64,000 nucleotides of DNA, from the NCBI GenBank assembly GCA_039621445.1, contig CP154956.1, positions 1,534,719 to 1,598,718 of the forward strand, read 5' to 3'. Below, in pieces: positions 22,601-32,312 of the stretch. The notes beneath the pieces are model-generated. The model searched no databases. It was not told the origin of the DNA and worked only from the letters and a program-made list of their open reading frames with translations. Position numbers and translations under genes: made by a program. This DNA is from Euglena gracilis (lineage: Eukaryota; Euglenida; Euglenophyceae; Euglenales). The stretch's first letter is position 1. Every line of letters starts with the position of its first letter.

Positions 22601-23190
22601 AGAAGCAGGATTTGGCTTTGAATCAGCACCATTTTCCCAGATTATTCAGCAAATCGACAACAACAAAAGGATCAGGGAAAATACAAGTGTTGGAAAAAGG
22701 CCAGACCCCCCCGGTGTCCCCAACATCCGTTTCAGCACCAGCAGCCGGGGGGCATGGTCACACCTCAAAATCTGCCCCACAGCAGCTCCAAAGGGAGATA
22801 AGGGGCCAGCCCAGCCAGCCCAGCGGGGCAGGTCCCCTTCTTCGTCTTCGCCGCCAGCAGCAGCTTCATGGTCGCGAACCCAAAGTCCAGCACCCCCAGC
22901 CCGGCAAGGCAAGGGGGGGCAGACCTGGACCCCGCAGGCATCGGGTAGGGACAGGTCCCCATATCCATGCTTCAACTGTGGGGAGTGCAGACATTATTTT
23001 TATGAGTGTGACAAACCGCTGAGTGAGGCCGTTGCTAAATCTAAGGTTTTTTGGCAAAATAATGGGAAAGGCAAGGGGCAGCACAAGGGTAAAGGGCAGC
23101 CAGCCTCTCAGCGAAATTCCTCAGGCAAGGGGGGTGCATGGTCAAAGGGGGGTGGGCCCACCTCTTCTCCCCCTGGGGCCCAATAGGGGT
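19666..23190 (+). pseudogene. Gag of element B (fragmented)
   Basis: At least six frames in series. They give a hydrophobic Pro-rich N-terminus (19666-20094) and a Gln-rich coiled-coil region (20200-21340, with ALEKANEEWVLQQQQ and VQGQAQQLQQFADYVRQLGEQ). A Gln/Pro-rich stretch (21347-21600) comes next, then a capsid-like block (21845-22183: SISWQYFEVDWNPYWDRL and EACLGPRLREETRLYR). The capsid block follows the same W...F..DW..YW pattern as family A Gag. A CCHC zinc knuckle CFNCGECRHYFYEC is at ~22968-23010, followed by a Lys/Gly-rich tail. The knuckle shows nucleic-acid binding. Stops at 20095, 21831 and 22181 and several shifts make this copy non-functional. Confidence 0.75.
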
Positions 23191-23419
23191 GCCAGGGGCA
23201 GTGTGAGAAGGGGGGGGCTGCCCATGGCCGTTTCTCTCCCCCCCTGTGAGGAAAACGGTGTAAATATTTCTGATTCAAAAAACTGGAGTGTACAGGATTT
23301 TATGGCTGATTCAGGGTGTGGTGAAAAACATTCTTTGGATCAGCCCCCCAGATTTTTGAATCGGACCCGATACTCCTGGAGGGAGGAAAAATGTTCAAGG
23401 GTTCCCATTTTGCATTTAA

Positions 23420-23944
23420 AGCTGCCACAGCCCAACCCCCCCACCATCAGCCCAGCGACCTCAGGCATTAGATTTATTCGCTGGCACAGGTTCGGTGGGG
23501 AGACGGTGGGCAGAACGGGGGTATGAAGTTTTGTCAATCGAAAATGCTCCCTGGACGGACTTCCACCCCCACACAGACATTTTAACCTGGGACTACAGGC
23601 GATACCCGGTTGGAGTTTTTGAGGTTATTGCCGCTAGTCCCCCCTGTAATATTTATTCCACAGCTTACAACCCCAGGCCAAGGGACTTCTCCCAGGCGGA
23701 TGCCCTGGTGGAGAAAGCCCTGGAAATTATAAATTTTTTTCAGCCAAAGTTGTGGTGGTTGGAGAACCACCGCACTGGTCTTTTGCGAAATAGGGAGGTG
23801 GTGAAAAACCTGCCCGATATCGACATTGATTATTTTCAGTTTTCAGATTGGGGTTATAAAAAGCCCACACGTTTTGGTGCTGCCCAGCCATTTCACAATT
23901 ACGGTCGGTGTTGTGTGTTGGCGAATCGTGTCCTAACCTGGTGA
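23420..23944 (+). CDS. DNA (cytosine-5) methyltransferase domain in element B
   Basis: The frame is open from 23420 to the TGA at 23942-23944; an internal ATG is at 23495. Motifs of the C5-methyltransferase family appear in order. Motif I, SAM binding, is DLFAGTGSVG (23471-23500), with an acidic SIEN after strand 2. Motif IV is AASPPCNIYS, with the nucleophilic cysteine at 23645-23647. Motif VI is ENH (23762-23770) within WWLENHRTGLLR. A motif VIII-like stretch is DYFQFSDWGYKKPTRF. This is the short form (~165 aa, no target-recognition domain or motifs IX-X) seen in phage-type enzymes. It sits between the Gag knuckle and the protease, so it would be part of the polyprotein. The catalytic residues look intact, although the neighbouring frames are broken. 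Activity is inferred, not shown. Confidence 0.85.
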   Translation, partial: SCHSPTPPPSAQRPQALDLFAGTGSVGRRWAERGYEVLSIENAPWTDFHPHTDILTWDYRRYPVGVFEVIAASPPCNIYSTAYNPRPRDFSQADALVEKALEIINFFQPKLWWLENHRTGLLRNREVVKNLPDIDIDYFQFSDWGYKKPTRFGAAQPFHNYGRCCVLANRVLTW

Positions 23945-24035
23945 TGGGGGACAATGGGCAGTTACGGCACCGTGAATTGTTGGGGGGCAGAAAAATGAAG
24001 TTTACCCTCCGACAAAAAGGACGAATACCCCTCTG

Positions 24036-25166
24036 GTGATTGATTATCTCCTAAGTGCTCGGGATTTTCTGGGGGGCCAGCCCAAAGAAATTTGCCAAAA
24101 TTCCCAGGATTTTGAGGGATGGGAAATTCCAGACCGTTGCTGTCATTTGGCCAACACCTTGAAGGTCAATCAGGTGTTGCCCATTGAAAACGAGCTGCAA
24201 CTTTTGATGCTATCACAGACGTATCTCCCTAACGGAGATACCAGGCAGCTCAAAGTTTTGGTGGACACAGGAGCCCAGGTGAACGTGGTCAAAAGGTCCA
24301 TCGTCCCAAAACATTTGGCCAGGTCACCACGAACGCCGATTCGGCTGGTGGCTGCCAACGGCCAATGTGTTTTGGGGGGCGACCAGTGTATTAAGTTGGA
24401 GTTGGGTTTTCAACGCAGGGGTACGGGGCACGGGGGCACCCAGGCCTTGTACCTCGAAGGGGAATTCTACCTTGCGGATATTGATGCTATATTATCGTTT
24501 CCATGGTTAGCCGACCATGGTCTGGGTGTGTTCCCACACCATAAGGCCTTGGTTTTTGACAATCCTAATCTGACTTTCTTGTACGGGTGGGATACAAGAA
24601 ATCAGAAAAGGAAATCCCATAAGGGGAAGAAAAATCACAATTCACAAAAAAGAATTGAGGTTGTGGGTTCTGACTTTGGCAAATCCCCTGTGCACGCACC
24701 AACCACGGAGTCCCTTGAAAATGAAAAGGTGTGGTTGGACCTGCAAAAAATGAATTTGCACCTACCCTTGCAAGGCTTTGATATGCAACCGAAATTTCTT
24801 GGTAAGAAGGAATTGCATACCATAGCCAAGCATCTCACCGAGTCGCCAGCCGTGGACAAGGCAGTGAATGCCATAATCCAGGCTCGCGATTCGGGTGAGA
24901 AGGATGACCCCAGGGTAGTGGCATTTCGGAACAGAATTTTTCAGGATTTTGAAGGGGAGGTGTTGGGTTCGGAGGTACCCTCTGACCCTCCCGTTCGGGG
25001 ACCTTATGGTTACGCCCAGATTCCTCTGAAGGAGGGGGCTGTACCCACAAGGCAAAAACCCTTTGTGTTACACGGTGAAAGATTTGAAACTCACAAAAAG
25101 GTCACCAAGGAATGGTGGGACCGGAAATTTTTTGAGCGATTGCCCAAGGGAACAGTTTCGGAATAG
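24036..25166 (+). pseudogene. Aspartic protease and RT N-terminus of element B
   Basis: A 376-aa frame. The protease core is VLVDTGAQVNVVKRSIVP (DTG at 24264-24272), then VLGGDQCIKLELGF and DAILSFPWLADHGLG. It has a single active-site aspartate, as expected for a dimeric retropepsin. A linker leads to the RT thumb-finger entry (GYAQIPLKEGAVPTRQKPF, EWWDRKFFERLPKGTVSE). The frame closes at 25164-25166 and is continued, after another stop, by the RT at 25224. No Dam-like domain is seen between protease and RT, unlike family A. Confidence 0.8.
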
Positions 25167-25755
25167 CTGTCCGTAACATTTGTACTGCCGAAAAAAGGAG
25201 GTGAATAGAGGGGAGCGGTAGACATGCGGGGGCCTAACAGTCAAACTAGGCGTGTACCCTACCCCCTTCCCGTAATTGAAGACCTCCTTGTAAAACAAGG
25301 TGAAAACATGATGTATTCCATCTTGGATTTACGGCAGGCTTTCCACCAACAGCCGTTGGACCCGGAAAGCCGGCCCATCACATGTTGCAGTACCCCCCTC
25401 GGTATTTTTCAGTGGAGGGTTAATGTGATGGGTCTAACAAATGCAATCCAGCAGTTTCAGCAAATGATGGAGGATCGCCTCTTCCCGGTGGGAGACGTGG
25501 CTGATCCTTACATAAGTTGAGTTTTGTGGCCATGTTCTGGGTGGTGGGGTGATAAAACCATCCCCTGGAAAGCTTATGGCCATTGAAAAAAGGGAGCTAC
25601 CCCAAACAATCACGGGTTTACGTGCTTTTCTGGGGTTCACAAATTATTATAGCTCCTATGTGAAGGATTACGCCCACATTGTCGCTTGCCTTCAAGATAA
25701 GCTCAAAGTTTCTCGAGTGGACGGCAAGAAGGGTTCCAAGAAAAGGATTTCTTGA
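25167..25755 (+). pseudogene. Reverse transcriptase of element B, active site deleted
   Basis: RT blocks are present: DMRGPNSQTRRVPYPLP, SILDLRQAFHQQPLDP, ITCCSTPLGIFQWRVNVMGL. At ~25515 the reading goes from VADPYI directly to VEFCGHVLGG. The related element C has YIDD and ~45 further residues at this point, so ~150 nt carrying the catalytic YxDD box are missing. The rest (LRAFLGFTNYYSSYVKDYA) is normal. This RT cannot polymerise. Confidence 0.85.
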
Positions 25756-26739
25756 GAACCATCCGACATGGAGGCATTTGAAAAAATTAAACACTGTTGT
25801 GCAGTGAATTAATTTTACAACACGTTAAGTCAGACAAACCATTTGTTCTAAGAGTGGGTGCCAGCCAGTATGCGGTTGGTGCCACCCTTGAACAATTAGT
25901 TGGGGAGGATAGGGCTCCTACTCCTGAAGACGTACGCGCCAAGCGTACTGTGCCTGTCGCCTTCATGAGTGGGAAGCTAACGGGCAGCCAAAGAAACTGG
26001 GTACCTAGGGAACAGGAGACTTATGCCATAATCCTAGCCTTACAAAAGTGGGAATCATGGATTGGGCTGCAGCCCGTCCTGGTTCTCACGGACCACAAGG
26101 CTCTAGAATCTTGGGCTAGAGAGGTTCTAGATACACCAAGTGGTCCCATTGGGAGAAGGGCTAGGTGGCATCAGATTTTATCAAAACTTGATTTATCGGT
26201 TGGGTCTATCCCGGGGCAGGAGAATACCATAGCCGATTTATTGTCAAGATGGGCTTACCCGGCCTCCCAAGCGTTGAAGGACATTTCAAGGCATGGGTCA
26301 GCCCTTGAAACCGAGAAAATGAGGGAAATCATTCAAACCGAAAAAATGGAAGAGGCCGAAAGTATGTGGCTACGGTTGGTGGACCAACCAACCACAGCCA
26401 ACACATACATTCGTGGAGTGACCACACGTGATGGTGCTACCACGGTGTCCGGGGACGCCGGTGGACGGTGCACACGACCGGGGGATAGGAAGTCAGAACC
26501 ACTTGGAGGAACAAAACCCCAGGGTTTTGGTTCAACCTCCACCCCCAAGGGAGAAAAAGGAAAACATGTTTCATTCTCAACTCGGGTTGACGAGTTTGGG
26601 AGTGAGACAAGTCTTGTGGAGGAGGTCCAAGAGCCAAGGGGGGAGCATTTTCCATTGACACCCACTTCTATACCAGCTTCGCCAACAATGCCAACCCCTG
26701 AACCTGCTGCCGCGGCTACCACTGAGGTACCTGGGGCAG
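25756..26739 (+). pseudogene. RNase H and linker of element B
   Basis: RNase H fold in order: FVLRVGASQYAVGATLEQ, VAFMSGKLTGSQRNW, REQETYAIILALQKWESW, VLTDHKALESW, GQENTIADLLSRW. The first catalytic aspartate (VDAS in element C) is Gly here (codon 25857-25859), which should kill activity. A charged Ser/Thr/Pro linker follows to 26739, where element C is inserted. The B frame resumes after C at 33174 in the same register once one copy of the 4-bp target duplication is discounted. Confidence 0.85.
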
Positions 26740-27594
26740 TGTTCGCCGGCCCCACCCCCTGTGCGCCGCCGGTCGCCCCCGCGACCGGCGAGTCCCGGTG
26801 GGCCGATGGCCCGGGGGGTCCCTGCCGTCGTGGAAAACCACCAACAGCCGGGGGGTGGGTGTTTCTGGGGTGGGGCCTGCCCTTTCTCCGAGGGTTGGTG
26901 GGCTCAAGCCAACCCCCGTTTGTTTCACTCAGGTATTTTCCCCAACCCCAGCCGGTGCGTAGGATCGTTTTTTCAAGGGTTTCCGAAATTTTGGTGAAAA
27001 ACGAAAAATCTGCCATTTGTAATGAAATCTCACCTTTCTCCTCTCTCTTTCTCTCTCACTCTCACACTCTCTCTCACACTCTCTTGCACACCTTGAAGGA
27101 AAACCAACCCACAAACCAACCCACAAACCAACCCACTGAATCTGAAATGAATTCCAACCCACTGGAGAAGCAATCACACTGTTGGAAATCTGTGAGAGTG
27201 ACTGAATGTGATAAAAAAACAACCTGGGGCAAGGAAGAGGGGTATAGGGAATAGAAGCGGCGGTGAGGGTGCCGGTGTTGTAGGGTCTCCTTCTTAATTT
27301 CAATACCAAATTGACTTCAATAACTCCACCAACAATGTAATGACCAACAATCTAACTGTCAATTCCAATTCAACAATGTGATTGATCAAGTCCAATTCAA
27401 TGTATTTCCTCTTTGCCAAATAATAGGGAAAACCCCTCAAGTTCTGTAAAAAATTTGAATTTGAAAGATCAAAGTAATTTAACCCGCTTCCAATTTCTGT
27501 TGCGGGTTTTTTTAACTGGTTGGCTGTTACCTGCGACTTTGAAATTTGCGCTTTCTGGCAATTTTTGGCTGCCGGCGAAAGCCGGCAGCCGACA
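26740..27594 (-). repeat. Element C LTR, left copy (3' LTR, 855 bp)
   Basis: On the plus strand it begins TGTTCGCCGGCCCC and ends CAGCCGACA. It contains a strong inverted repeat CCGGTCGC...GCGACCGG, a CT-rich simple repeat (27039-27094) and a 12-bp repeat ACAAACCAACCC (~27106-27138). It pairs with 32313-33169 at high identity, with a few substitutions and small indels. Confidence 0.9.
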
Positions 27595-27605
27595 CCCCCT
27601 CCCTT
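27595..27605 (-). promoter_or_regulatory. Polypurine tract of C
   Basis: Minus strand AAGGGAGGGGG directly 5' of the 3' LTR start TGTCGGC. It primes plus-strand synthesis and sets the orientation of C. Confidence 0.75.
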
Positions 27606-28484
27606 GCGACCTCAGTCTGACACCAAAAATTCGCCCCCCCCCCCCGTTCCTCAACAACGGGGGGGAAATCCTCCATTCGGCACTCTTTCATCCAAAGCCT
27701 ATGTCCCACACCCATTCTCCCTTGAATCAACAAATTGGAAACAAACTTCAGGGACTATGGCTTTCAAGTGCCTTCAAACCTTTGGGAAAGACTTGGTTCA
27801 CCAACCAATGAATATTAGGCTGCCCCCCCCCCCGCTTCTCACGGGTGGTATGAGGGCACCCAGATCTGCCCCCCCCTTCCAACGGGTCGGGGGATTTTTG
27901 GTAAAAATTCGGTTGGCGCCCCCCCCCCCTTCCTCGGGTCGGGGGATTATTGGTTCAAATTCGTCAAGCCCCCCCCCTCCTCGGGCCGGGGGGATTTTTG
28001 TCCAAAAAAATCATGGCGCCCCCCCCCCTCCTCGGGCCGGGGGGGTTTTGTCAAAAAAATCAAGCGCTCCCCCCTCTCCTCGGGTCGGGGGGATTTTTGT
28101 CAAACCGTAGGAGGGCTCATAATGTGACCAAGGACTCCCAACCACAATGTAACCCATCATCTCAAAGAATCAATCTGCAAACCCTAACAACACCGGGAGG
28201 GAAGAGGAGGGGATGGCAAATATAGAAAGTGCGGTGGGGCAATGAGCGCAGTGGGGCGAATATAATAGCAATGCGGCGGTGAGGTGCCCCTTGGACTCCG
28301 GGCCCCCTTGCGGGGCCTTTTTCTACCTTTTTCCATTCTCCTTGGCCGTTTCTTGTTGCTTGGATCTGTACATTCCCTCATTTACACGTACAAATCGGGT
28401 TTTTGAATTTTGAAAACAGCACTTTGCCTTCCCATTAGGCTCACCGTAGAGCCTTGGACAGGGCCTTATGGCTCACCTTAGAGC
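27606..28484 (-). repeat. 3' region of C with C-run/G-run tandem array
   Basis: No gene is seen. At 27625-28110 there are ~6 imperfect units of ~60 bp on the plus strand. Each unit has a C-run (8-13), TCCTCGGG(C/T)C, a G-run (5-7), ATTTTTG(T/G) and AAAAA. The C-run and G-run of each unit can pair as a stem. The rest, 28110-28484, is ordinary AT-rich spacer. Element B has an equivalent array at 35880-36690. Confidence 0.8.
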
Positions 28485-30077
28485 CTACGGCCCACCGTCA
28501 ATTTTTAGTTTGGACATTACGTCCTCTTTCCCTTTTTTTTCACGACAATATTTCACAAACTCTTCACTGAATCTGTGAATAAAAGTCCCAGCCGGTTCCC
28601 AGGTTTCCTCCCCGTCTTCATATCCGACCCACTTTGTTAAAAACTCACACTTTCCATCCCTTCCTTTCCGATGTCTTAGAATTTTCTCCACCTCCCACTC
28701 ATCAGGTAATGCCTCTTCTTCTTTTTCGGTTCGTTTATAATAAAAAAGAGGCACCCCCTTACCTTCAACTTGGGGTTCTCGATACTCCTTCAAAAAACTC
28801 CTATGAGCTTTCGTCTCCACCCCAGGTTTCATTTCGATTACATAACTTCGTTCCCCCTCTCTTCCCTTCACGACCCCAGGTCCCACCCACCTAGAGTCAA
28901 GCTTCTCACTTGACCCCTCGGGTCTCCTATACCAAACCGTCGTCCCCACCTTTAGGGGTTCCATTTCTTTCCTCCCCTTATTTATCCTTGCCACCTCCTC
29001 CTCATGCTTTTTGTTGAGTATCCTAGCCACTCTCCCATCAATGTCGTGCATCCTATGGAAAAACTCCACCGAATCCTCACATTCTTTGGGTGGTTGGTAG
29101 GGTACACCTGCCAATGGTCGTTCCCTTCCTGTCATAATTTCATATGGGCTGAACCTGCTTTCCCACTTTACGTCGTGAATTCGGTCCAAAACTTGGGGTA
29201 AAGCTTCAACCCAATTAATTTTTCCCTCCACATACAATTTTCTCAACACCTCCATTACCTGCTGTCCGGCTCTCTCAACCCTCCTGTTTGCTTGGTGGTG
29301 GTATGCTTGGGAATATGCTTGCCTAATCCCCAAAAGTGCACACATGTTTTTCCACCAAGTGCTTGTGAAATGGCTCCCTTGGTCACTTGAGATGACCGAG
29401 GGAACCCCAAAAGGCCTCCACTGATTTTTCACCATTTCCTTAGCCAACTTGGCACCGGTTAATCCCTTGTCCTTGCATGCAACCCCCACAATCCATCCGG
29501 AATGCCTATCCACACAAAGGGCTAGGGTGTCATACTCCCCCCCTTCGTGTAAAACCCTTGGCATTCGAAACAAATCGATGGCAACACTTGTCATTAGTGC
29601 AGGGGGTATGGGTGTGGACTCGATCGGTCCTTTCAAACTCTCCCCCCTCACACTCGCTTGGCATGTGGCACAATTTTTGCTGCAATTTTGGTTGAGTTGT
29701 TTTGCAGCCTTTTCATCAGCCCAAACAAAACGGATTGCCATGTGTTTCCAAACTTTTTCAGGGCCAACGTGCCCCAAAAACTCGTGAATTTCTTGAATCA
29801 CCAAGTGTTGAAAACTTTCAGGCACACACAATTCTTCTTCAAAAAACAATTGGATATTTAGCACTTTGAAGCCCTTTGGCCAAATTGAACCGCCTTTGGT
29901 AGCTACCCATTTTTCTTTCCATGTGGGGCAGTGTGAATATGCTTCCCCCCAATCACGCTCCCATACGGGCTTAATATCATTAGGGGTCGTACTTGGCAGG
30001 GCGTCCCCCACTTCCATACGAGTGTCCCCCCTCGAACTGTCAGCCGTCTCCGGGACAGGGGTCGTCTCCCCCCCCAC
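28485..30077 (-). CDS. Integrase with chromodomain of element C
   Basis: The longest intact frame of C (530 aa). The zinc-binding HHCC domain has IHEFLGH and NCATCQA. The catalytic D,D,E core reads SVAIDLF, VISSDQGSHF and HHQANRRVERAGQQ. A GPY/F-like module follows (KLDSRWVGPGVVKGREGERSYVIEM). The C-terminus is a chromodomain: EWEVEKILRHRKGRDG, FLTKWVGYEDGEETWEPAGTF. Chromodomains of this class direct integration to modified histones. The frame opens in a linker, so the true N-terminus is a processing site in Pol. All catalytic residues are present. This is the only undamaged enzyme of C. Confidence 0.9.
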   Translation of the reverse strand: MGGETTPVPETADSSRGDTRMEVGDALPSTTPNDIKPVWERDWGEAYSHCPTWKEKWVATKGGSIWPKGFKVLNIQLFFEEELCVPESFQHLVIQEIHEFLGHVGPEKVWKHMAIRFVWADEKAAKQLNQNCSKNCATCQASVRGESLKGPIESTPIPPALMTSVAIDLFRMPRVLHEGGEYDTLALCVDRHSGWIVGVACKDKGLTGAKLAKEMVKNQWRPFGVPSVISSDQGSHFTSTWWKNMCALLGIRQAYSQAYHHQANRRVERAGQQVMEVLRKLYVEGKINWVEALPQVLDRIHDVKWESRFSPYEIMTGRERPLAGVPYQPPKECEDSVEFFHRMHDIDGRVARILNKKHEEEVARINKGRKEMEPLKVGTTVWYRRPEGSSEKLDSRWVGPGVVKGREGERSYVIEMKPGVETKAHRSFLKEYREPQVEGKGVPLFYYKRTEKEEEALPDEWEVEKILRHRKGRDGKCEFLTKWVGYEDGEETWEPAGTFIHRFSEEFVKYCREKKGKEDVMSKLKIDGGP

Positions 30078-30410
30078 TTTCTCATCCCAAAAATGAACTC
30101 ATTTCTTTTCTTTCCTGGGCCCTTGTGAGTGGGTGTCCACAGGGGTGTCTTTTCCTCCTGGGTCTACCCCACCCTCGGTTCCCCTCCTTGTGCACTCTCC
30201 TTTTTCCTCCTCAGGTGTTACGTTTTTGCCACTACGGGTTGTCACCCCCCGTATCCAGGCATTACGTAAATTGGGCTGGTTTTTTATTCTTATCTCCAAA
30301 CACTGTTTTTCCTATTCTTTTTCCTCCCGGATAAAATTTTCTATTTCATCTTTGTCTTCGGCCGACCCATGCTTACTTATATCCCTTAGGGCCTGTGAAG
30401 CTGGGTATGC

Positions 30411-30911
30411 CTACCGACTAAGGATATCCGCTATGGTATTGTCTTTACCCGGGATATATCCCACCGTCAAATCATACTTGGAGAAAATTTGATGCCATCT
30501 CGCCATCCTCCCAACCGGACCACCGGGGGTGTCTAGGACCTCCCTTGTCCAAGACTCCAAACGTTGGTGGTCGATTAAAACCAAAACGGGTTGCAATCCA
30601 ATCCAACTCTCCCATTTTTGTAGTGCCAAAATTATGGCGTACATCTCCTACTCCCTGGGGGTCCATTTTCTTTGCCCCTCGGTCAATTTTGAGACATAAA
30701 AGCCACTGGCACTTTTTTTTTTCTCAATCACATCCTGGGCTGTGGGTCTTCCTCCCCCCACCTTCATTTGCTCTAAAGTTGCCCCCACGGCGTATCCACT
30801 GGCATCAACCAATAGCACAAAGGGTTTATCTGGGTCTACCCGTTGCAACATTAGGCCCGAACACAACATTTTTTTCAGCTCCTTAAAAGCTTTTAAATCC
30901 CTCCCCATCAA
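30411..30911 (-). pseudogene. RNase H of element C
   Basis: FVLLVDASGYAVGATLEQ (catalytic Asp present), FYVSKLTEGQRKW, then an in-frame TAG at ~30645-30647 where B has Gln (REQETYA), followed by MYAIILALQKWESW, VLIDHQRLESW and GKDNTIADILSR. The single amber codon is the main lesion. Downstream, 30080-30410 is a linker toward integrase with frame breaks. Confidence 0.8.
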
Positions 30912-30949
30912 ATTCCACAGGTTTTCGAATTCCTTTCTTTCCCACCTCC

Positions 30950-31835
30950 CTAGGGACTTTCAATTTGTCTTGCAGTCGGGCAGCTACTTCCGCATACATG
31001 TGAATGTATGCATTGTAATAATTTGTGAATCCCAAAAAGGCTCTCAAAGCCGTAATTGTTTTTTGGAACCTCCCACTTTTCGATCGCTCGTAACTTACCC
31101 GGTGCTGGCCTCCTTGTCCCGTTTCCTAAAATCTGTCCACAAAATTCAACCTCCTCAACGAAAAGTTTGGCTTTGAATTCATCAGCCACCAAAAGTTCTG
31201 TTTTGAGCACCTCCAACACCCTCCTCAAATATTTTTTGTGTGCCCCCACCAGGTCCTCCCCTTCCCCGACCGTTGTCCCCACCAGTATGTCGTCTATATA
31301 CCCTGTGGCGATATCCCTTACTGGTGTCAATGGTCATCGATCATTTGCTGAAATTGCTGGGGGGCATTTGTCAAACCCATTACATTCACCCTCCGCTGAA
31401 AAATGCCTTTGGGGGAAAAATGCCTTTGGGGGTGAAACAACACGTTATGGGTCGACTTTCTGGGTGTAAAGGTTGTTGGTAAAAAGCTTGCTTCAAATCG
31501 ATAATCGAAAACATTTGGTTTGCACCATGTTTGACCAAAATGTCTTCAATTTTTGGTAGGGGGTAGTTGCATCGCCTTGTTTGGCTGTTTGGCCCCCTGA
31601 GGTCCACCACCCCCCTCCAAGGAAAATCGTTGGATTTTTTTGGAGCTGGAAAAGTCTGGGACAGCCATTCTGAATTTTTGGCTGTGGCTGGCTCAATGTA
31701 TTTTTTGTCGAGCCAGTCTTGGGTGATTTTTTCAAGTGCCTCTTTCCTCTCACCGTGCATGAAAAAAGGCTTCTGCCTGGTTGGCTTTGCCCCCTCCTTC
31801 AGCGGTATGTATCCGTTAAGGTTTGAAACTGCCAA
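30950..31835 (-). pseudogene. Reverse transcriptase of element C
   Basis: LKEGAKPTRQKPFFMHGE, WRGVVDLRGPNSQTRR, SIIDLKQAFYQQPLHP and ITCCFTPKGIF lie in frame 31386-31835. A short local duplication (CCTTTGGGGG twice near 31408-31432) breaks the frame, and the RT continues with ATGYIDDILVGTT. The catalytic YIDD box is at 31289-31300. VEFCGQILGNG follows. Compared with B, this copy keeps the active site but not the frame. Confidence 0.85.
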
Positions 31836-32312
31836 TGGGCAAACTTTGGCGGGGGGGAGCAGATGTGCAAAGGTGAAAATGATCCTACAACAAAAATGGA
31901 ATGAGGAAAGGGAAATTGGGAGGGAGGAATATGAGGTTAAATTTTATGAGGCAAACATCAAAGTTGATACCACAATCTAAAATTCGGACAGATTGGCTGG
32001 GAAACGAGCATTTTTCTGCAGATTCTTCTGAAAATTCACAGACCACAGGGTTGATGAAACTGTCCTCGTGTACCATTCTGCTGGCACAGCCACCAGAACA
32101 AATCTCTGTGACCGTGTCGACCGTCTGTGAAGAATTTTCACTGACTGGGTCAGTGAAACAACCTTTGCTTGCGATGTCAGCCGAATCTGAAAACATTGCA
32201 CTGATTCTGCTGGTAGAGCCAGCGGAACAAATCTCTGCCACAATGTTCACCGAATCTGAAAAATCCTGAATGATTCTGCTGGCAGAGCCAGCAGAACAAA
32301 CCTCTGCAAACA
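31836..32312 (-). repeat. Leader region of C with three PBS-like repeats
   Basis: Between the 5' LTR and RT there is no Gag or protease. On the minus strand the sequence just inside the LTR reads TGTTTGCAGAGGTTTGTTC, resembling the B primer-binding site plus leader. A related block (GCAGAGATTTGTTC plus a GCTGG-CTCT-CCAGC hairpin) recurs at about 32271-32312, 32206-32246 and 32072-32112. The remainder to 31836 matches nothing else in the window. Confidence 0.6.

Noticed and set aside
24036-25166. A Dam-like domain in element B as in family A
   Set aside because: No DxFA, NPP or PEAEW-like motif lies between protease and RT of B; its methyltransferase is a different (C5) type and sits upstream of protease.
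27039-27138. Microsatellites of host origin
   Set aside because: The CT-rich and ACAAACCAACCC repeats occur at the same place in both LTRs of C, so they are part of the LTR.
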